A stretch of DNA of 64,000 nucleotides from Collinsella aerofaciens (GCF_028209885.1 NZ_JAQLEM010000001.1:1-64000), one strand, 5' to 3'; positions 35,063 to 44,303 are shown, counted from the stretch's first letter. Numbers and translations are program-made. The notes: generated by a model from the sequence alone, not told the origin.

Positions 35063-37507
35063 GTGAACGCCTTTGACCGATATGCTCCGTTTATCCAAGA
35101 CTTCATCTACTCCCACGATTGGGAGAGCCTGCGCTCCATTCAGGTTGCGGCGGCAGATGCCATCTTTAACACACAAGACAATGTGCTCCTAACGGCATCC
35201 ACGGCTTCCGGCAAAACCGAGGCAGCCTTCTTTCCCATCCTGACCGAGTTTTGGGAGAACCCGCCCGCGAGCGTGGGCGCCCTCTACATCGGCCCCCTCA
35301 AAGCGCTCATCAATGATCAGTTCGTCCGTCTCAACGACCTCTGCGAAGAGGCCGATATCCCCGTCTGGCACTGGCATGGCGATGTCTCGCAGTCGCACAA
35401 GGCTAAGCTCATCAAAAAGCCGAGCGGCATCTTGCAGATTACGCCCGAGTCGCTCGAGGCGCTCCTGATCCATAAGCACATGGCGATTCCGCGCATGTTC
35501 TGCGACCTGCGCTATGTGGTCATCGACGAGGTCCATTCGCTCATGCGCGGCGACCGTGGCGGGCAAACGCTCTGCCTTATCGAGCGACTCTCACGCATGG
35601 CCGGCGTACAGCCTCGCCGCATTGGCCTTTCCGCTACCATCGGCGACCCCGGACGCACGGGCGCCTTTCTCTCGCAGGGAACGGGACGCGACTGCGTTAT
35701 CCCCCGTTTTGAGGAACCGCGCCGCGTGTGGCGCATCTCCATGGAGCACTTCTACAACTCGGGCCCCCAGGCACAGCAGCGGGGATTCATGGGCACAGAT
35801 CCTCAAGAGGCCGAAGTACTCGCGTGCGAGCGCATCGAGGCAGCGGCGCCCGCGGCGCTGCCCGCATCCGAACAAGACATGCGCCACAGCGGACAGCTCA
35901 CACAGGAGGAGCGCCGTCAACGTCGTGAGCGGGCACGGGGCAAGGCCGCTCCCAAGGACCGCCGAACTTCCTCAGCCCCCGAGGGCGAAGTCGACATCCC
36001 CCGAGCACCCGAACAGGCACTCCTCAACCCCACCGACACCGCGCCCGAAAACGCCGATCCCGGCATGGGCTATATCTTTGAACACACCCGCGGGCGCAAG
36101 TGCCTGGTCTTTGCCAACTCGCGCGAAGAAGCAGAGGCCGTATGCTCCATGCTGCGCAGCTACTGCGAGAGCCGGCACGAGCCCGACCGTTTCCTCATCC
36201 ATCACGGCAATCTTTCGGCATCGTTGCGCGAGACGGCCGAGGAACTCATGCGCGACGAGGAGCAGGCACAGACAACCGTCACCACCTCCACGCTGGAACT
36301 CGGTATCGATATCGGCCGTCTGGAGCGTGCGTTTCAGATCGACGCGCCGTTTACCGTCAGCTCCTTTTTGCAGCGAATGGGCCGCACGGGGCGCCGCGAT
36401 CTTCCGCCCGAGATGTGGTTTGTCATGCGCGAGGAGGAACCCGAGCCGCGCACGATGATGCCCGAGACCATTCCGTGGAAGCTCCTGCAGGGCATCGCGC
36501 TCGTACAACTCTATCGCGAGGAAAAGTGGGTCGAGCCGCCCGAGCTCGATCGACTCCCCTACAGCCTGCTCTACCACCAGACTATGTCGACGCTTGCCAG
36601 CACCGGCGAACTCACGCCGGCAGAGCTTGCCCAGCGCGTGCTCACACTCAGCTATTTCCATCGCATCTCGGCCGATGACTATCGCGTGTTGCTGCGTCAC
36701 CTCATTAAGATCGACCATATCCAAGTCACCGAGGGCGGCGGGCTCATCATGGGTCTCGCGGGCGAGCGCATCATCAACAACTTTAAGTTCTACGCCGTGT
36801 TCCAGGAAAACGAGGAGTTCACCGTTCGCAGCGAATCGGCCGAGCTGGGCACGATTGTCAACCCGCCCCCGCCCGGTAAGCGCATTGCCATCGCCGGCCA
36901 TTGCTGGATTGTCGAGGAAGTGGACTGGAAGCGTCACACCGTCTTTGCCACGCAGGTCAAGGGCCGGGTGCCGGCCTACTTTGGCGACTGCCCCGGCGAC
37001 ATCAATACACACGTACTCGAGCGTATGCGCAAGGCGCTCAACGAGCACGCGGCGTATCCGTACCTGATGGGTAACGCGCGGGCCCGTCTGGCGCAGGCTC
37101 GCCATACGGCCGAGATTTCGGGCGCAGGAACTAAGCCGCTCATCAACCTGGGTGGCGACACCTGGGTGCTCTTCCCCTGGCTGGGCAGCTACGCTTTTTT
37201 GGCACTCGAGCGCATGCTCAAGATTAAATGTGCCGCGGAGCTGGGCCTTCGCGGACTCGACCCGTCGCGCCCGTACTTTATGCAATTTAAGATGAAGGCC
37301 GACGAGGAGACATTCTTTGAGGTGCTCGCCGCCGAGGCCGAGAAGGACTTCGACCCCATCGAGCTCGTCTATCCCGGCGAGGTGCCTTACTTTGACCGCT
37401 ACGACGAGTTTGTTCCCGAAGAGCTCGTGCGCAAGGGCTTTGCCGAAGGCGTGCTCGACATCGAAGGCATGAAGCAGCGCGTTCTCGACTGGCGCGACCA
37501 CGCCTAA
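35063..37507 (+). CDS. DEAD/DEAH helicase, Lhr/BrxHI-like
   Basis: 814 aa from GTG 35063, preceded by AAAGGAGG; a TTG 15 nt earlier would place that site inside the gene. A superfamily 2 helicase: motif I TASTASGKTE (44-53), motif II DEVH (155-158), motif III LSATIGD, motif V TLELGIDIG and motif VI QRMGRTGRR. A charged insert (about 255-330) splits the two RecA domains. The C-terminal half (winged helix and beta-rich parts) matches Lhr-type helicases. In BREX type 2 the equivalent is BrxHI. It should unwind DNA or RNA 3'-5' using ATP. Confidence 0.88.
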   Translation: MNAFDRYAPFIQDFIYSHDWESLRSIQVAAADAIFNTQDNVLLTASTASGKTEAAFFPILTEFWENPPASVGALYIGPLKALINDQFVRLNDLCEEADIPVWHWHGDVSQSHKAKLIKKPSGILQITPESLEALLIHKHMAIPRMFCDLRYVVIDEVHSLMRGDRGGQTLCLIERLSRMAGVQPRRIGLSATIGDPGRTGAFLSQGTGRDCVIPRFEEPRRVWRISMEHFYNSGPQAQQRGFMGTDPQEAEVLACERIEAAAPAALPASEQDMRHSGQLTQEERRQRRERARGKAAPKDRRTSSAPEGEVDIPRAPEQALLNPTDTAPENADPGMGYIFEHTRGRKCLVFANSREEAEAVCSMLRSYCESRHEPDRFLIHHGNLSASLRETAEELMRDEEQAQTTVTTSTLELGIDIGRLERAFQIDAPFTVSSFLQRMGRTGRRDLPPEMWFVMREEEPEPRTMMPETIPWKLLQGIALVQLYREEKWVEPPELDRLPYSLLYHQTMSTLASTGELTPAELAQRVLTLSYFHRISADDYRVLLRHLIKIDHIQVTEGGGLIMGLAGERIINNFKFYAVFQENEEFTVRSESAELGTIVNPPPPGKRIAIAGHCWIVEEVDWKRHTVFATQVKGRVPAYFGDCPGDINTHVLERMRKALNEHAAYPYLMGNARARLAQARHTAEISGAGTKPLINLGGDTWVLFPWLGSYAFLALERMLKIKCAAELGLRGLDPSRPYFMQFKMKADEETFFEVLAAEAEKDFDPIELVYPGEVPYFDRYDEFVPEELVRKGFAEGVLDIEGMKQRVLDWRDHA

Positions 37508-37983
37508 GACCAATCTTTTTGGCACGGGGTTTGTTAACCAGTCTTTTTGGAACGGGGCTATTTTAGCTACTTAATGTCGTCCAACGATTTCGATGGACCG
37601 CAAATAAGATCAATCTCGTATGTAGTAGCCGTCAAAATGGCCCCTCCCCTGCAAAAACAAAAGGTAACCGGAAGAAGACCCCCTGTCTTTACGGGCAAAA
37701 AGGGATAGAACAGTAAAGTACACCTGTCGCGTAATGTGCTTAATATTCAGGGATTAGATTTGCTAAGCAGAGCTGCAACCACCAATCGTTGTAATTTTAA
37801 CGTTACAGGAAAAGCCTAATTCCTTCATAGTGCCAAACCCGCAGAGTAAATTGCCGACTGCAGTACCAAAAAAAACTAAAACCCATCGCGTTCCACGACC
37901 TGAGTTTTCAACATATTGTGAATTGCATTAAGGGGAAGTTTCCCGCATCCACGTCTAGTGCAGACGTAGACGGGAAGCCGCAA
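37508..37983. other. AT-rich intergenic region with short repeats
   Basis: Starts with two near-identical tracts (ACCAATCTTTTTGGCACGGGG and its variant ending GGAACGGGG) at about 37511-37557. A hairpin at about 37940-37978 (TTCCCG and ACGTC pairing with GACGT and CGGGAA) may terminate the leftward MFS transcript. A 21-codon frame on the minus strand (37763-37828) is noted among the findings. Composition is clearly more AT-rich than the surroundings, as in the MFS gene beside it. Confidence 0.5.
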
Positions 37984-38187
37984 TTATAAGTCACTAGTCT
38001 GGGGCAGGATTAAACGGTTCATCCCTGGTAAGATATAGCAATCTTCGCCCGAGACCATTACTATTCCGCAAGCATCGATAAAACGCTGATATTCCTCGGC
38101 ATTAAGGCCCACCGATTCAAAGCTAACGCGTACACCCGTAGCCATCAAGAAGGCTCGAAACTTCTGGCAGCTCGTCAATCGATACAT
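37984..38187 (-). CDS. Small protein of 67 aa coupled to an MFS gene
   Basis: I do not recognise this protein. It starts at ATG 38187, sharing one base with the MFS stop (TGATG), the classic overlap for translational coupling. The product begins MYRLTSCQKFRAFLMATGVR and ends in LILPQTSDL. It is amphipathic rather than a membrane protein, with cysteines at about 7, 40 and 50. It has no leader or binding motif that I can name. A longer open frame in the same phase runs inside the MFS gene and is not needed. It shares the AT-richer composition of its neighbour. Confidence 0.55.
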   Translation of the reverse strand: MYRLTSCQKFRAFLMATGVRVSFESVGLNAEEYQRFIDACGIVMVSGEDCYILPGMNRLILPQTSDL

Positions 38188-39386
38188 CAATTCTTGAAGG
38201 CATGTATTCCACCAATTTTTAATGAAACAACGGCGGTAATCGCTATCGCCATCGCGCCAATAACACCGAGCGCTATCTGAATGGGATATAACCCCAACAC
38301 ATATCCAAATATGGAGAAAAACATTGCAGAAAAGAGGGCCCTTACCAGAGACGCGGCGGAAAGGATCGTCGCACGGAGATCGTCCGCTATCCCGTCTTGG
38401 ATTAAGTTTTCCGAAGTGATGTACACCACTTCTGGGAGGAAACAAAGCACCATGCTAAGGCCAAACAAACACAAAGGATTTGAAGCGAACCACGGAAGAA
38501 TCAAGAAAAGGCCCGCCTCGATTAGCATCGAGCCGAGCATGGTATTTCTTTTCCCAAAACGCGATGAGAAGAAATCTGCCGCAATGTAGGCCGTCGCATT
38601 TACTGCATAGGATGCACCGAAAAAGATTCCTATTATGGAGACGGGAGCATGAAACGCGTCGAATACCAACTGATTCAAGTTGTAATAACTCCCGTAGAAT
38701 CCGTCGAGCATGCTTGTGCCGATTAGGAGAAGCAATATAGCAAAAGCGGATTCTCCAACGCACCAGGTTTCGCGTCTGAAGATCTTGGCTACGTCAAACC
38801 TTTCCTCCCCAGAGCTTTCAGAACGGGTCGTTTCCGTCCTCTCAATGGGATACAGAAGGGAAAGCTGCAGAAGATAGAAAACGGAAACGCATACGTAGAG
38901 GGCACTCCAAGATACTTGGGCAATGAATGATCCAAGTACGATTGCCACTCCCGTCGCGATTGATTGCGCGGCAAGCAGCCGAGCGTTGATGGTGAGGAAG
39001 CGCTCTCCTTGACCGGCATTTCGGGCAATTTCATATAAAAGTGCTTGTTCGGATCCCGATTGAAGGGAGTAGGCGAGTGCCTCAACAAGGGAAAGCGCGA
39101 CGAGAAAGGGGCCTGAGAGCAACAGCACGCCAGCCGTATGGAAGAAAAGCAGCAGCACGCCCACTTGAATCGAGAACTTCTTTCCAAAGAAATCGCCTAT
39201 CAGCCCTGTTGGCAGCTCGAGGACGACCGTCGCAATGTTAAACAGGGCTTGATAAAGCGCGATTTCCGTGACAGACATTCCTTTCTCCGCAAGGAAAAGT
39301 AGAAACACTCCCCGATTTAAAACAAATCCCGCGAGAACGAAAAAGGCGGAATAGATGTGCAGTTGCGTAGTGGCTTGCTTGTTCAT
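38187..39386 (-). CDS. MFS transporter
   Basis: 399 aa with 12 predicted membrane segments, ATG 39386 with GGAAG upstream. The stretch ELPTGLIGDFFGKKFSIQVG is the MFS motif A loop (GxxxDxxGRK-like) after helix 2. The central loop (SESSGEERFDVAKIFRRE) separates the two halves. It is probably an exporter of a small molecule or peptide. The gene is visibly less GC-rich than the rest of the window and lies in an AT-rich stretch, suggesting recent transfer. It is coupled to the 67-aa ORF downstream. Confidence 0.82.
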   Translation of the reverse strand: MNKQATTQLHIYSAFFVLAGFVLNRGVFLLFLAEKGMSVTEIALYQALFNIATVVLELPTGLIGDFFGKKFSIQVGVLLLFFHTAGVLLLSGPFLVALSLVEALAYSLQSGSEQALLYEIARNAGQGERFLTINARLLAAQSIATGVAIVLGSFIAQVSWSALYVCVSVFYLLQLSLLYPIERTETTRSESSGEERFDVAKIFRRETWCVGESAFAILLLLIGTSMLDGFYGSYYNLNQLVFDAFHAPVSIIGIFFGASYAVNATAYIAADFFSSRFGKRNTMLGSMLIEAGLFLILPWFASNPLCLFGLSMVLCFLPEVVYITSENLIQDGIADDLRATILSAASLVRALFSAMFFSIFGYVLGLYPIQIALGVIGAMAIAITAVVSLKIGGIHAFKN

Positions 39387-39540
39387 TTGGCACTTCCAAT
39401 GACATTTTTGGCCTAGCGGGCGGAATCAACCGAAGAAGAAGCGAGTTGGCACCGGGCGTCCAGATGCGTCATGCTGAAAATAGATGAAGCGCATGGTTGA
39501 CAAAACCATAGAGCCCGTCACAAATTGACTACTCCCAATG

Positions 39541-40416
39541 CTAGTCGTGGAGTGCAGTGCCGAGGAAGTCGGTGTCGAAGGGCACGGCTTCGGCAAAGGC
39601 GTAGTCGCCGTCGCTGGCAATGAGCAGGTAGTTTTCCTCGCCGCCGAACTCCGCGTCGCCGCAGGGAATCACCCAAGCGTGGTCGAACACCTCGAGCGCC
39701 GTGGCAGCACAATCGCGCAGAAACGTCACATCGCTCCCCTCGTTCGCGCTCACGATATTGGCCACATAGATGCCGTCCGGGTTCAAGCTGCCCCGCACCA
39801 GACGTAGCGCCTCAACGGTTGCCAGCTCGCGCACGGGCTCGGCACCGCCAAAGCAATCGCTCACGACCACGTCGTAGCGGCGATGCCCCACACTCGTCAC
39901 GCCCAGATACGATCGCGCCTCGGCGGTAATCACCCGCAGGCGATCACCAACCGTGCGCTCCAGCTCGTCTAGGTAGAACCAGCGGCGCGCCAGGCGCGTA
40001 ATCTCTCCGTCATACTCGATGACGTCCATGCGCAAGCCCTCGTGCGACATCAGAGCGAACTTAGGATAGGCAAACCCGCCGCCGCCCAGCATGAGCATAC
40101 GGTCGATACCATGCCCGTAAGCATCACGCATTGCGTCTTCGGCCTCGAACACATCGTCAAATGCGCGATAGTACGCAAAGACGGGCTCCGCCCAACGCTC
40201 GCCAACGTAGCTTGCGCTTTGGTAGACGCCGCCTTGCACCAACACGCGAATCTCATCGCCGCCCTCATCGTGCACGCGTTTCACACGCGCCAGCCCATTG
40301 CGGGTTCGCGCGACCTGCAGACAGGCAGCACGAACAGCGACAGCGGCCGCACCAAGCGCCGCGGCTCCCAGAGCAACGCCGGCAACGACGCCGGCAGAAA
40401 CACTCGGCTTGTTCAT
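39541..40416 (-). CDS. Spermidine synthase-like protein
   Basis: 291 aa. A hydrophobic N-terminal segment (about 8-32) precedes a Rossmann-type methyltransferase fold as in polyamine synthases: MLMLGGGGFAYPK (motif I), DVIEYDGEITRLAR (motif II) and YDVVVSDCFGGAEPV. The usual catalytic Asp position is present in VVSDCF. Proteins of this kind in actinobacteria often lack demonstrated spermidine synthase activity and the membrane anchor is unusual. ATG 40416 has AAAGGAG upstream, overlapping the elp3 stop, so the two genes are co-transcribed. Confidence 0.72.
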   Translation of the reverse strand: MNKPSVSAGVVAGVALGAAALGAAAVAVRAACLQVARTRNGLARVKRVHDEGGDEIRVLVQGGVYQSASYVGERWAEPVFAYYRAFDDVFEAEDAMRDAYGHGIDRMLMLGGGGFAYPKFALMSHEGLRMDVIEYDGEITRLARRWFYLDELERTVGDRLRVITAEARSYLGVTSVGHRRYDVVVSDCFGGAEPVRELATVEALRLVRGSLNPDGIYVANIVSANEGSDVTFLRDCAATALEVFDHAWVIPCGDAEFGGEENYLLIASDGDYAFAEAVPFDTDFLGTALHD

Positions 40417-42324
40417 CTAGAGCTCCTTTTGCAGATAAAGGCCATGGTCATAAAATCCAAGATGGCGATAGTACTCGCGTGTGCCAATCGCGCTAATCAC
40501 GTTGATACGCGCATAACCCGCATCCCGGGCAATCTCGCACGCACGCTCTACGAGCGAACGTCCCAATCCATGGTGCTGCGCCGCCTGCCCCTGATCACCC
40601 ACGCGCGCCGCCATGCCGTATACGTGGACCTCGCGAATCATTGCCTCGTCCGGCGTCGTCGGCAACTCATTCGTATGTGCGGCAACAAACGCGTGGTCGG
40701 GCAGCGACAAGCGCAAAAACCCCGCGATCTTGCCCTCGGGCGTCACCCACTGCAAAAAGCGTTCACTCGTCACCGGCGTCTCATACGCTACGCTTTCGTC
40801 GAGGGTCAGCTCATCTAAGTTCGCGCCCGCGGTACTGATCTCGCGGAAGCGAATCTCGCGCACCGTCGCGCCTTCCCCACGAGCCGCCAAGCGGTTCTCA
40901 ACGAGCTGGCGCAGGTTGGGTTTCTTGTTGCCCACCATGATGTCGTCGGAGCTAAAGTCACGGATCATACGGCTAATACGACAGAACGCCGGCGTCACCA
41001 CGATGTCGTCGGCCAATACGTCAAGCAACTCCTCCTCGGTATAGGGACGCCACTCGCCACGCTCGTAGCAGCCCACCAAACGCGAGCCCTCGATGAGCGC
41101 ACACGGATAGACCTTGGCCTCGTCGGGCATAAAGGCCCCCTCGGTCATAAAGCGTTCGTAGTCGCGCTTATCCCCCTCCGGCGTGGCGCCCAGCAGGTTA
41201 AGCATAAAATGCGCATGGATCTTAAAGCCAAACAGGCGCGCAAGCGAAAACGCCCGTTCAATCTGCGCCACCGAAATGCGACGCTCGTTGATATCGAGCA
41301 GGTGCTGGTCGAGGCTCTGGATACCCATCTGGATCTTGGTGCAGCCCAGGCGGCGGATGAGCGTAAGCGCCTGCGGCGTTACGGCATCGGGGCGCGTCTC
41401 GATAACGAGTCCCACCACGCGATGCTTCGCCGTCTCGTTGATGCGCTGCTGACGCTCGAGCTCCTCCATCGTTGCCGTCTGCCACTCAGTGACCTTGTCC
41501 CACGGCGTACCGGGACCGTACAGACGACGCACCGCACGGTTATAGCCGCCCACGGCAGCATCCACACGCCCCTGCTCGTCGGCAACGCCGGCAGCAAGCT
41601 CGACCTCGTCTGTCGCAATGCCGGCGGCCCGATAGCGCTCACGGCGCTCTGCTACCACAGGCGGCAGGGCATCGGCGGGAGCGTCATCGAGCAGACGCCC
41701 CGCCTCGGCACGACTGATGCCCGGACGCGCCAACATGGGGTTAGCCGCCACACCAGCCACGGCATCGTCATTGAGCGCGCGGAAGAGCTCCGACATAAAC
41801 CACGTCTGATACCCTTGCGGATAGTCGCTCCAGGTACCGCCGAGCACAATGAGCTCAATCTTATCGGTCGCATGCCCCATCTGCGAAAGCGCGGTCAGAC
41901 GAGCGCTTACCTGCAGATACGGATCGAAGCAATTTTGCTCCGCACGGGCGCACGCCGGCTCGGCGTGCAGATAGCTTTTGGGCATGCGCAGATCGTTGGG
42001 GCAAAATAGGCAATCGCCCGAGCATGGCCAGGGCTTGGTGATGACGGTAATGGTCGCCACGCCCGAAGCCGTGCGACGAGGCTTCATGCGTAGCACCTGC
42101 AGCAGTCGACGTTCCAGCTCGGCATCGACATTCCACCCAGCCCAACGAGCCGGCTCCTCACGTTTTACCCGCTGGTAAAACGGCAGCAGACGGCGCTTGG
42201 CCAAATCGCGTTTGTCGGCACCCTCACAACGCGCCTCGGCATGTATCAGTTTGACGAGCGCTTTGTCGTCCACGGTCTCGCCGCGACGCAGAGCCTCGAG
42301 TATGTTCAAGATAATCTGTTCCAT
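40417..42324 (-). CDS. elp3: Elp3-type radical SAM/acetyltransferase (tRNA U34 modification)
   Basis: 635 aa. A radical SAM domain carries the cluster ligands CSGDCLFC (Cys101, 105, 108), followed by CARAEQNCFDPY and the long TIM-barrel region with VGLVIETRPDAV. A C-terminal GNAT domain (about 490-635) has AQHHGLGRSLVERA. This is the full Elp3 layout, expected to use acetyl-CoA to make carboxymethyl-U34 in tRNA anticodons. Bacterial Elp3 works without the other Elongator subunits. The ATG at 42324 has only a short GGGGG immediately upstream. A Trm9-like methyltransferase, a possible partner, lies 2 kb away on the other strand. Confidence 0.9.
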   Translation of the reverse strand: MEQIILNILEALRRGETVDDKALVKLIHAEARCEGADKRDLAKRRLLPFYQRVKREEPARWAGWNVDAELERRLLQVLRMKPRRTASGVATITVITKPWPCSGDCLFCPNDLRMPKSYLHAEPACARAEQNCFDPYLQVSARLTALSQMGHATDKIELIVLGGTWSDYPQGYQTWFMSELFRALNDDAVAGVAANPMLARPGISRAEAGRLLDDAPADALPPVVAERRERYRAAGIATDEVELAAGVADEQGRVDAAVGGYNRAVRRLYGPGTPWDKVTEWQTATMEELERQQRINETAKHRVVGLVIETRPDAVTPQALTLIRRLGCTKIQMGIQSLDQHLLDINERRISVAQIERAFSLARLFGFKIHAHFMLNLLGATPEGDKRDYERFMTEGAFMPDEAKVYPCALIEGSRLVGCYERGEWRPYTEEELLDVLADDIVVTPAFCRISRMIRDFSSDDIMVGNKKPNLRQLVENRLAARGEGATVREIRFREISTAGANLDELTLDESVAYETPVTSERFLQWVTPEGKIAGFLRLSLPDHAFVAAHTNELPTTPDEAMIREVHVYGMAARVGDQGQAAQHHGLGRSLVERACEIARDAGYARINVISAIGTREYYRHLGFYDHGLYLQKEL

Positions 42325-42342
42325 GCCCCCATTGTAAAGGCA

Positions 42343-42376
42343 AAGGCGCCGGAGCCGATCTCGGCTTCGGCGCCTT
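42343..42376 (-). terminator. Terminator after the DUF4097 gene
   Basis: AAGGCGCCG pairs with CGGCGCCTT, with an inner AGCC/GGCT pair. On the minus strand it is followed by TGCCTTTAC. It lies between the DUF4097 stop and the elp3 start. Confidence 0.7.
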
Positions 42377-42423
42377 CATCAAACAGCGCGTCTATGTCTT
42401 CGCCTAGGCTTTCGTCTGCCTCA

Positions 42424-43323
42424 CTACTCCGAATCAAACGACATGTCGCCCGAATCGACTTCAAAACGATACGTGGCAGACTTATCGCCGTTATCGAATT
42501 CAAGATTCAAAATGGTCTCGCCGTCGTAGCCAAGCGGAAGGAAATCGCTCTCGAAGTCGCCACTGCCCAAGGTGAGGCTCGCCTTAAAGCCCGTAGAGCT
42601 CGGAACCGTCATCTCCACATCGCCCGAGCCCACGCTCACGTCCATCGACTTCGCGGGGGCCTGGTAGAGCTCGAATGTCACATCGCCCGAACCGACCTCA
42701 GCGCTGAGCGCATCAGTCACGCTGCCCGTAAACTCTACATCTCCCGCACCCAGGAAAAGGTCGAAACCATCACAGGTGACACCGGCAATCTGCAGATCGC
42801 CCGAGCCCACGTGCGCGTTGACTCCCTTCAGATGTTCGGCAACACGGCGCGGCAGCTCGACCGTAACCGAGCGATCGATTGCCTTACCGTCATCACTTCC
42901 AAACTGGGAAACCTTGAGCGTCGAGTCCTCGACGGATGCGATGTTTTGCGTCGCGGCCTTGGAGGCATCCATACCATTGGCAACGCGTCCCCGCTCGATA
43001 ACGCGAGCCTTGTTGCCATCAACAACCTTGACGTCCACCGTAGCCGCAGCGATATCGAAATCGAGGTAGCGGAACTCATCGGCATCAAAAGTCGTGCTCG
43101 AAAGCTGCTGAGGCCGAGCAGAATAGTTACCGCTATTCAAGGAATCGTCCTCGTCAAACATATTGTCAAAATCAGACAAATGGCCAGATAGAATACCGGT
43201 CGTACGCACCATATCGGAATGAGCCAATAGCCGCGAAGTGCCAAAGACAAGCCCGATGATGAGCACAAACGCTCCGATGCCAACGCCCAAGCGTACCTTG
43301 GATTCATGCGAAAGCTTCATCAT
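42424..43323 (-). CDS. DUF4097 family membrane-anchored beta-repeat protein
   Basis: 299 aa. A short cytoplasmic N-terminus and one membrane helix (about 11-33) are followed by an external domain. From about 165 this has regular repeats around GSGDL, GAGDV, GSGDV, GSGDV, GSGDF and DSGDM, the parallel beta-helix-like pattern of DUF4097 proteins (LiaG/adhesin-like). It starts 4 nt inside the stop of the upstream XRE gene (ATGA), so they form one unit. A parallel truncated module lies at 1081-1344. A role in envelope stress sensing is the usual inference. Confidence 0.85.
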   Translation of the reverse strand: MMKLSHESKVRLGVGIGAFVLIIGLVFGTSRLLAHSDMVRTTGILSGHLSDFDNMFDEDDSLNSGNYSARPQQLSSTTFDADEFRYLDFDIAAATVDVKVVDGNKARVIERGRVANGMDASKAATQNIASVEDSTLKVSQFGSDDGKAIDRSVTVELPRRVAEHLKGVNAHVGSGDLQIAGVTCDGFDLFLGAGDVEFTGSVTDALSAEVGSGDVTFELYQAPAKSMDVSVGSGDVEMTVPSSTGFKASLTLGSGDFESDFLPLGYDGETILNLEFDNGDKSATYRFEVDSGDMSFDSE

Positions 43324-44036
43324 TCATCACCCTCTTTGGCGATCGGGTCAGCGGTAGTCACGGTAGCCACGTCAGTATCAACCGGAGCGGAAACATCCTG
43401 AGCCCTAGCGACCACCGGCGTCGAACCAACCTGAATATCTCCGCGCGCCCAATCGCCATCGAGCGCACGCGCCACCCAGTGATAGATGGGAATCGTAAAG
43501 AAGATCAGCGCAGCAAAGGGGCCGGCACCAAACAGGAACATCAGCAAAAAGAACAGCAGCCAACACACGGCCCAATACGGGAACGACTGGAACGGGCCCT
43601 TCACCGGAGTCGAGCCAACTGCGCCGCCACTCGTCGCCTGCGCCGTAGCGGCATTAGCGGCCTGTGCACTCCAGCTTGCCGCTTGCGCCGCCTTGGCGGC
43701 GGCGTCACTCGCCTGTGTTGCCGCCTCGGTAGCTCGTGCCGCCGCCTCATGGGTGCGTGCGCGCTCTGCCGCCTCGGCCTCGCGCTGACGAGCGCGGTCC
43801 TCATTCTCAAACTCGATATCGTCCTCAATCTCATCGCTCGGATTGAGCAGCTCGTCCAGGCTCACGCCATAGAGCTTGGCGAGCGAGATCAGGTTCTCGG
43901 TATCGGGCGAGCTCTCCGCACGCTCCCATTTACTGACCGCCTGGCGCGACAGCCCTAGCTTTCGCGCCAGCCCTTCTTGGCTAAAACCCTTGCTGCGACG
44001 AAGGTCGGCGAGCCGCTGCGCAGTTTCTACATTCAT
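43320..44036 (-). CDS. XRE family regulator with C-terminal membrane segments
   Basis: 238 aa from ATG 44036, with AGGAGG 4 nt upstream. Residues 5-62 are a typical Cro/C1 helix-turn-helix (FSQEGLARKLGLSRQAVSKWERA). A charged Ala/Glu-rich helical stretch (about 75-135, likely coiled coil) leads to two close membrane helices (about 150-185) and a short tail. DNA-binding domains tied to the membrane in this way, followed by DUF4097, resemble stress-response modules in which membrane state controls transcription. It is co-translated with the DUF4097 protein. Confidence 0.85.
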   Translation of the reverse strand: MNVETAQRLADLRRSKGFSQEGLARKLGLSRQAVSKWERAESSPDTENLISLAKLYGVSLDELLNPSDEIEDDIEFENEDRARQREAEAAERARTHEAAARATEAATQASDAAAKAAQAASWSAQAANAATAQATSGGAVGSTPVKGPFQSFPYWAVCWLLFFLLMFLFGAGPFAALIFFTIPIYHWVARALDGDWARGDIQVGSTPVVARAQDVSAPVDTDVATVTTADPIAKEGDE

Positions 44037-44154
44037 GGTTCCTCCTATGTGATGCCGGCCGTGCCGCCGGACCGTTTTTGTTCTTAAGGCGCCTTGCACA
44101 GTTAAAAATCTATCCGCCACCGCCAAAAGCATGCCACCTATTCTAGTGAGATTT

Positions 44155-44183
44155 TTGACAACCGGCGGTTGCGGGCACATATG
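44155..44183 (+). promoter_or_regulatory. Promoter of the Trm9-like methyltransferase gene
   Basis: TTGACA (44155-44160) and CATATG (44178-44183) are spaced by 17 bp, about 120 nt before the proposed start. A consensus -35 and a fair -10. Confidence 0.5.
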
Positions 44184-44303
44184 AGCTGCGGAAATGTGTC
44201 CAAACAAAGCAATGACCCACGGCTCGGTTGTCCCCGTTGCGGCGTTAACGGTAGTATGGTCGTACTGTTTATTCCGCACCGCCAACGGAGGGAGTTCCGC
44301 GCC

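Noticed and set aside
31903..37507. Calling the TerB operon a BREX system
   Set aside because: Only BrxD-like and BrxHI-like parts are present; no PglX methylase, PglZ, PglW/BrxC or BrxL, so the BREX name is not supported.
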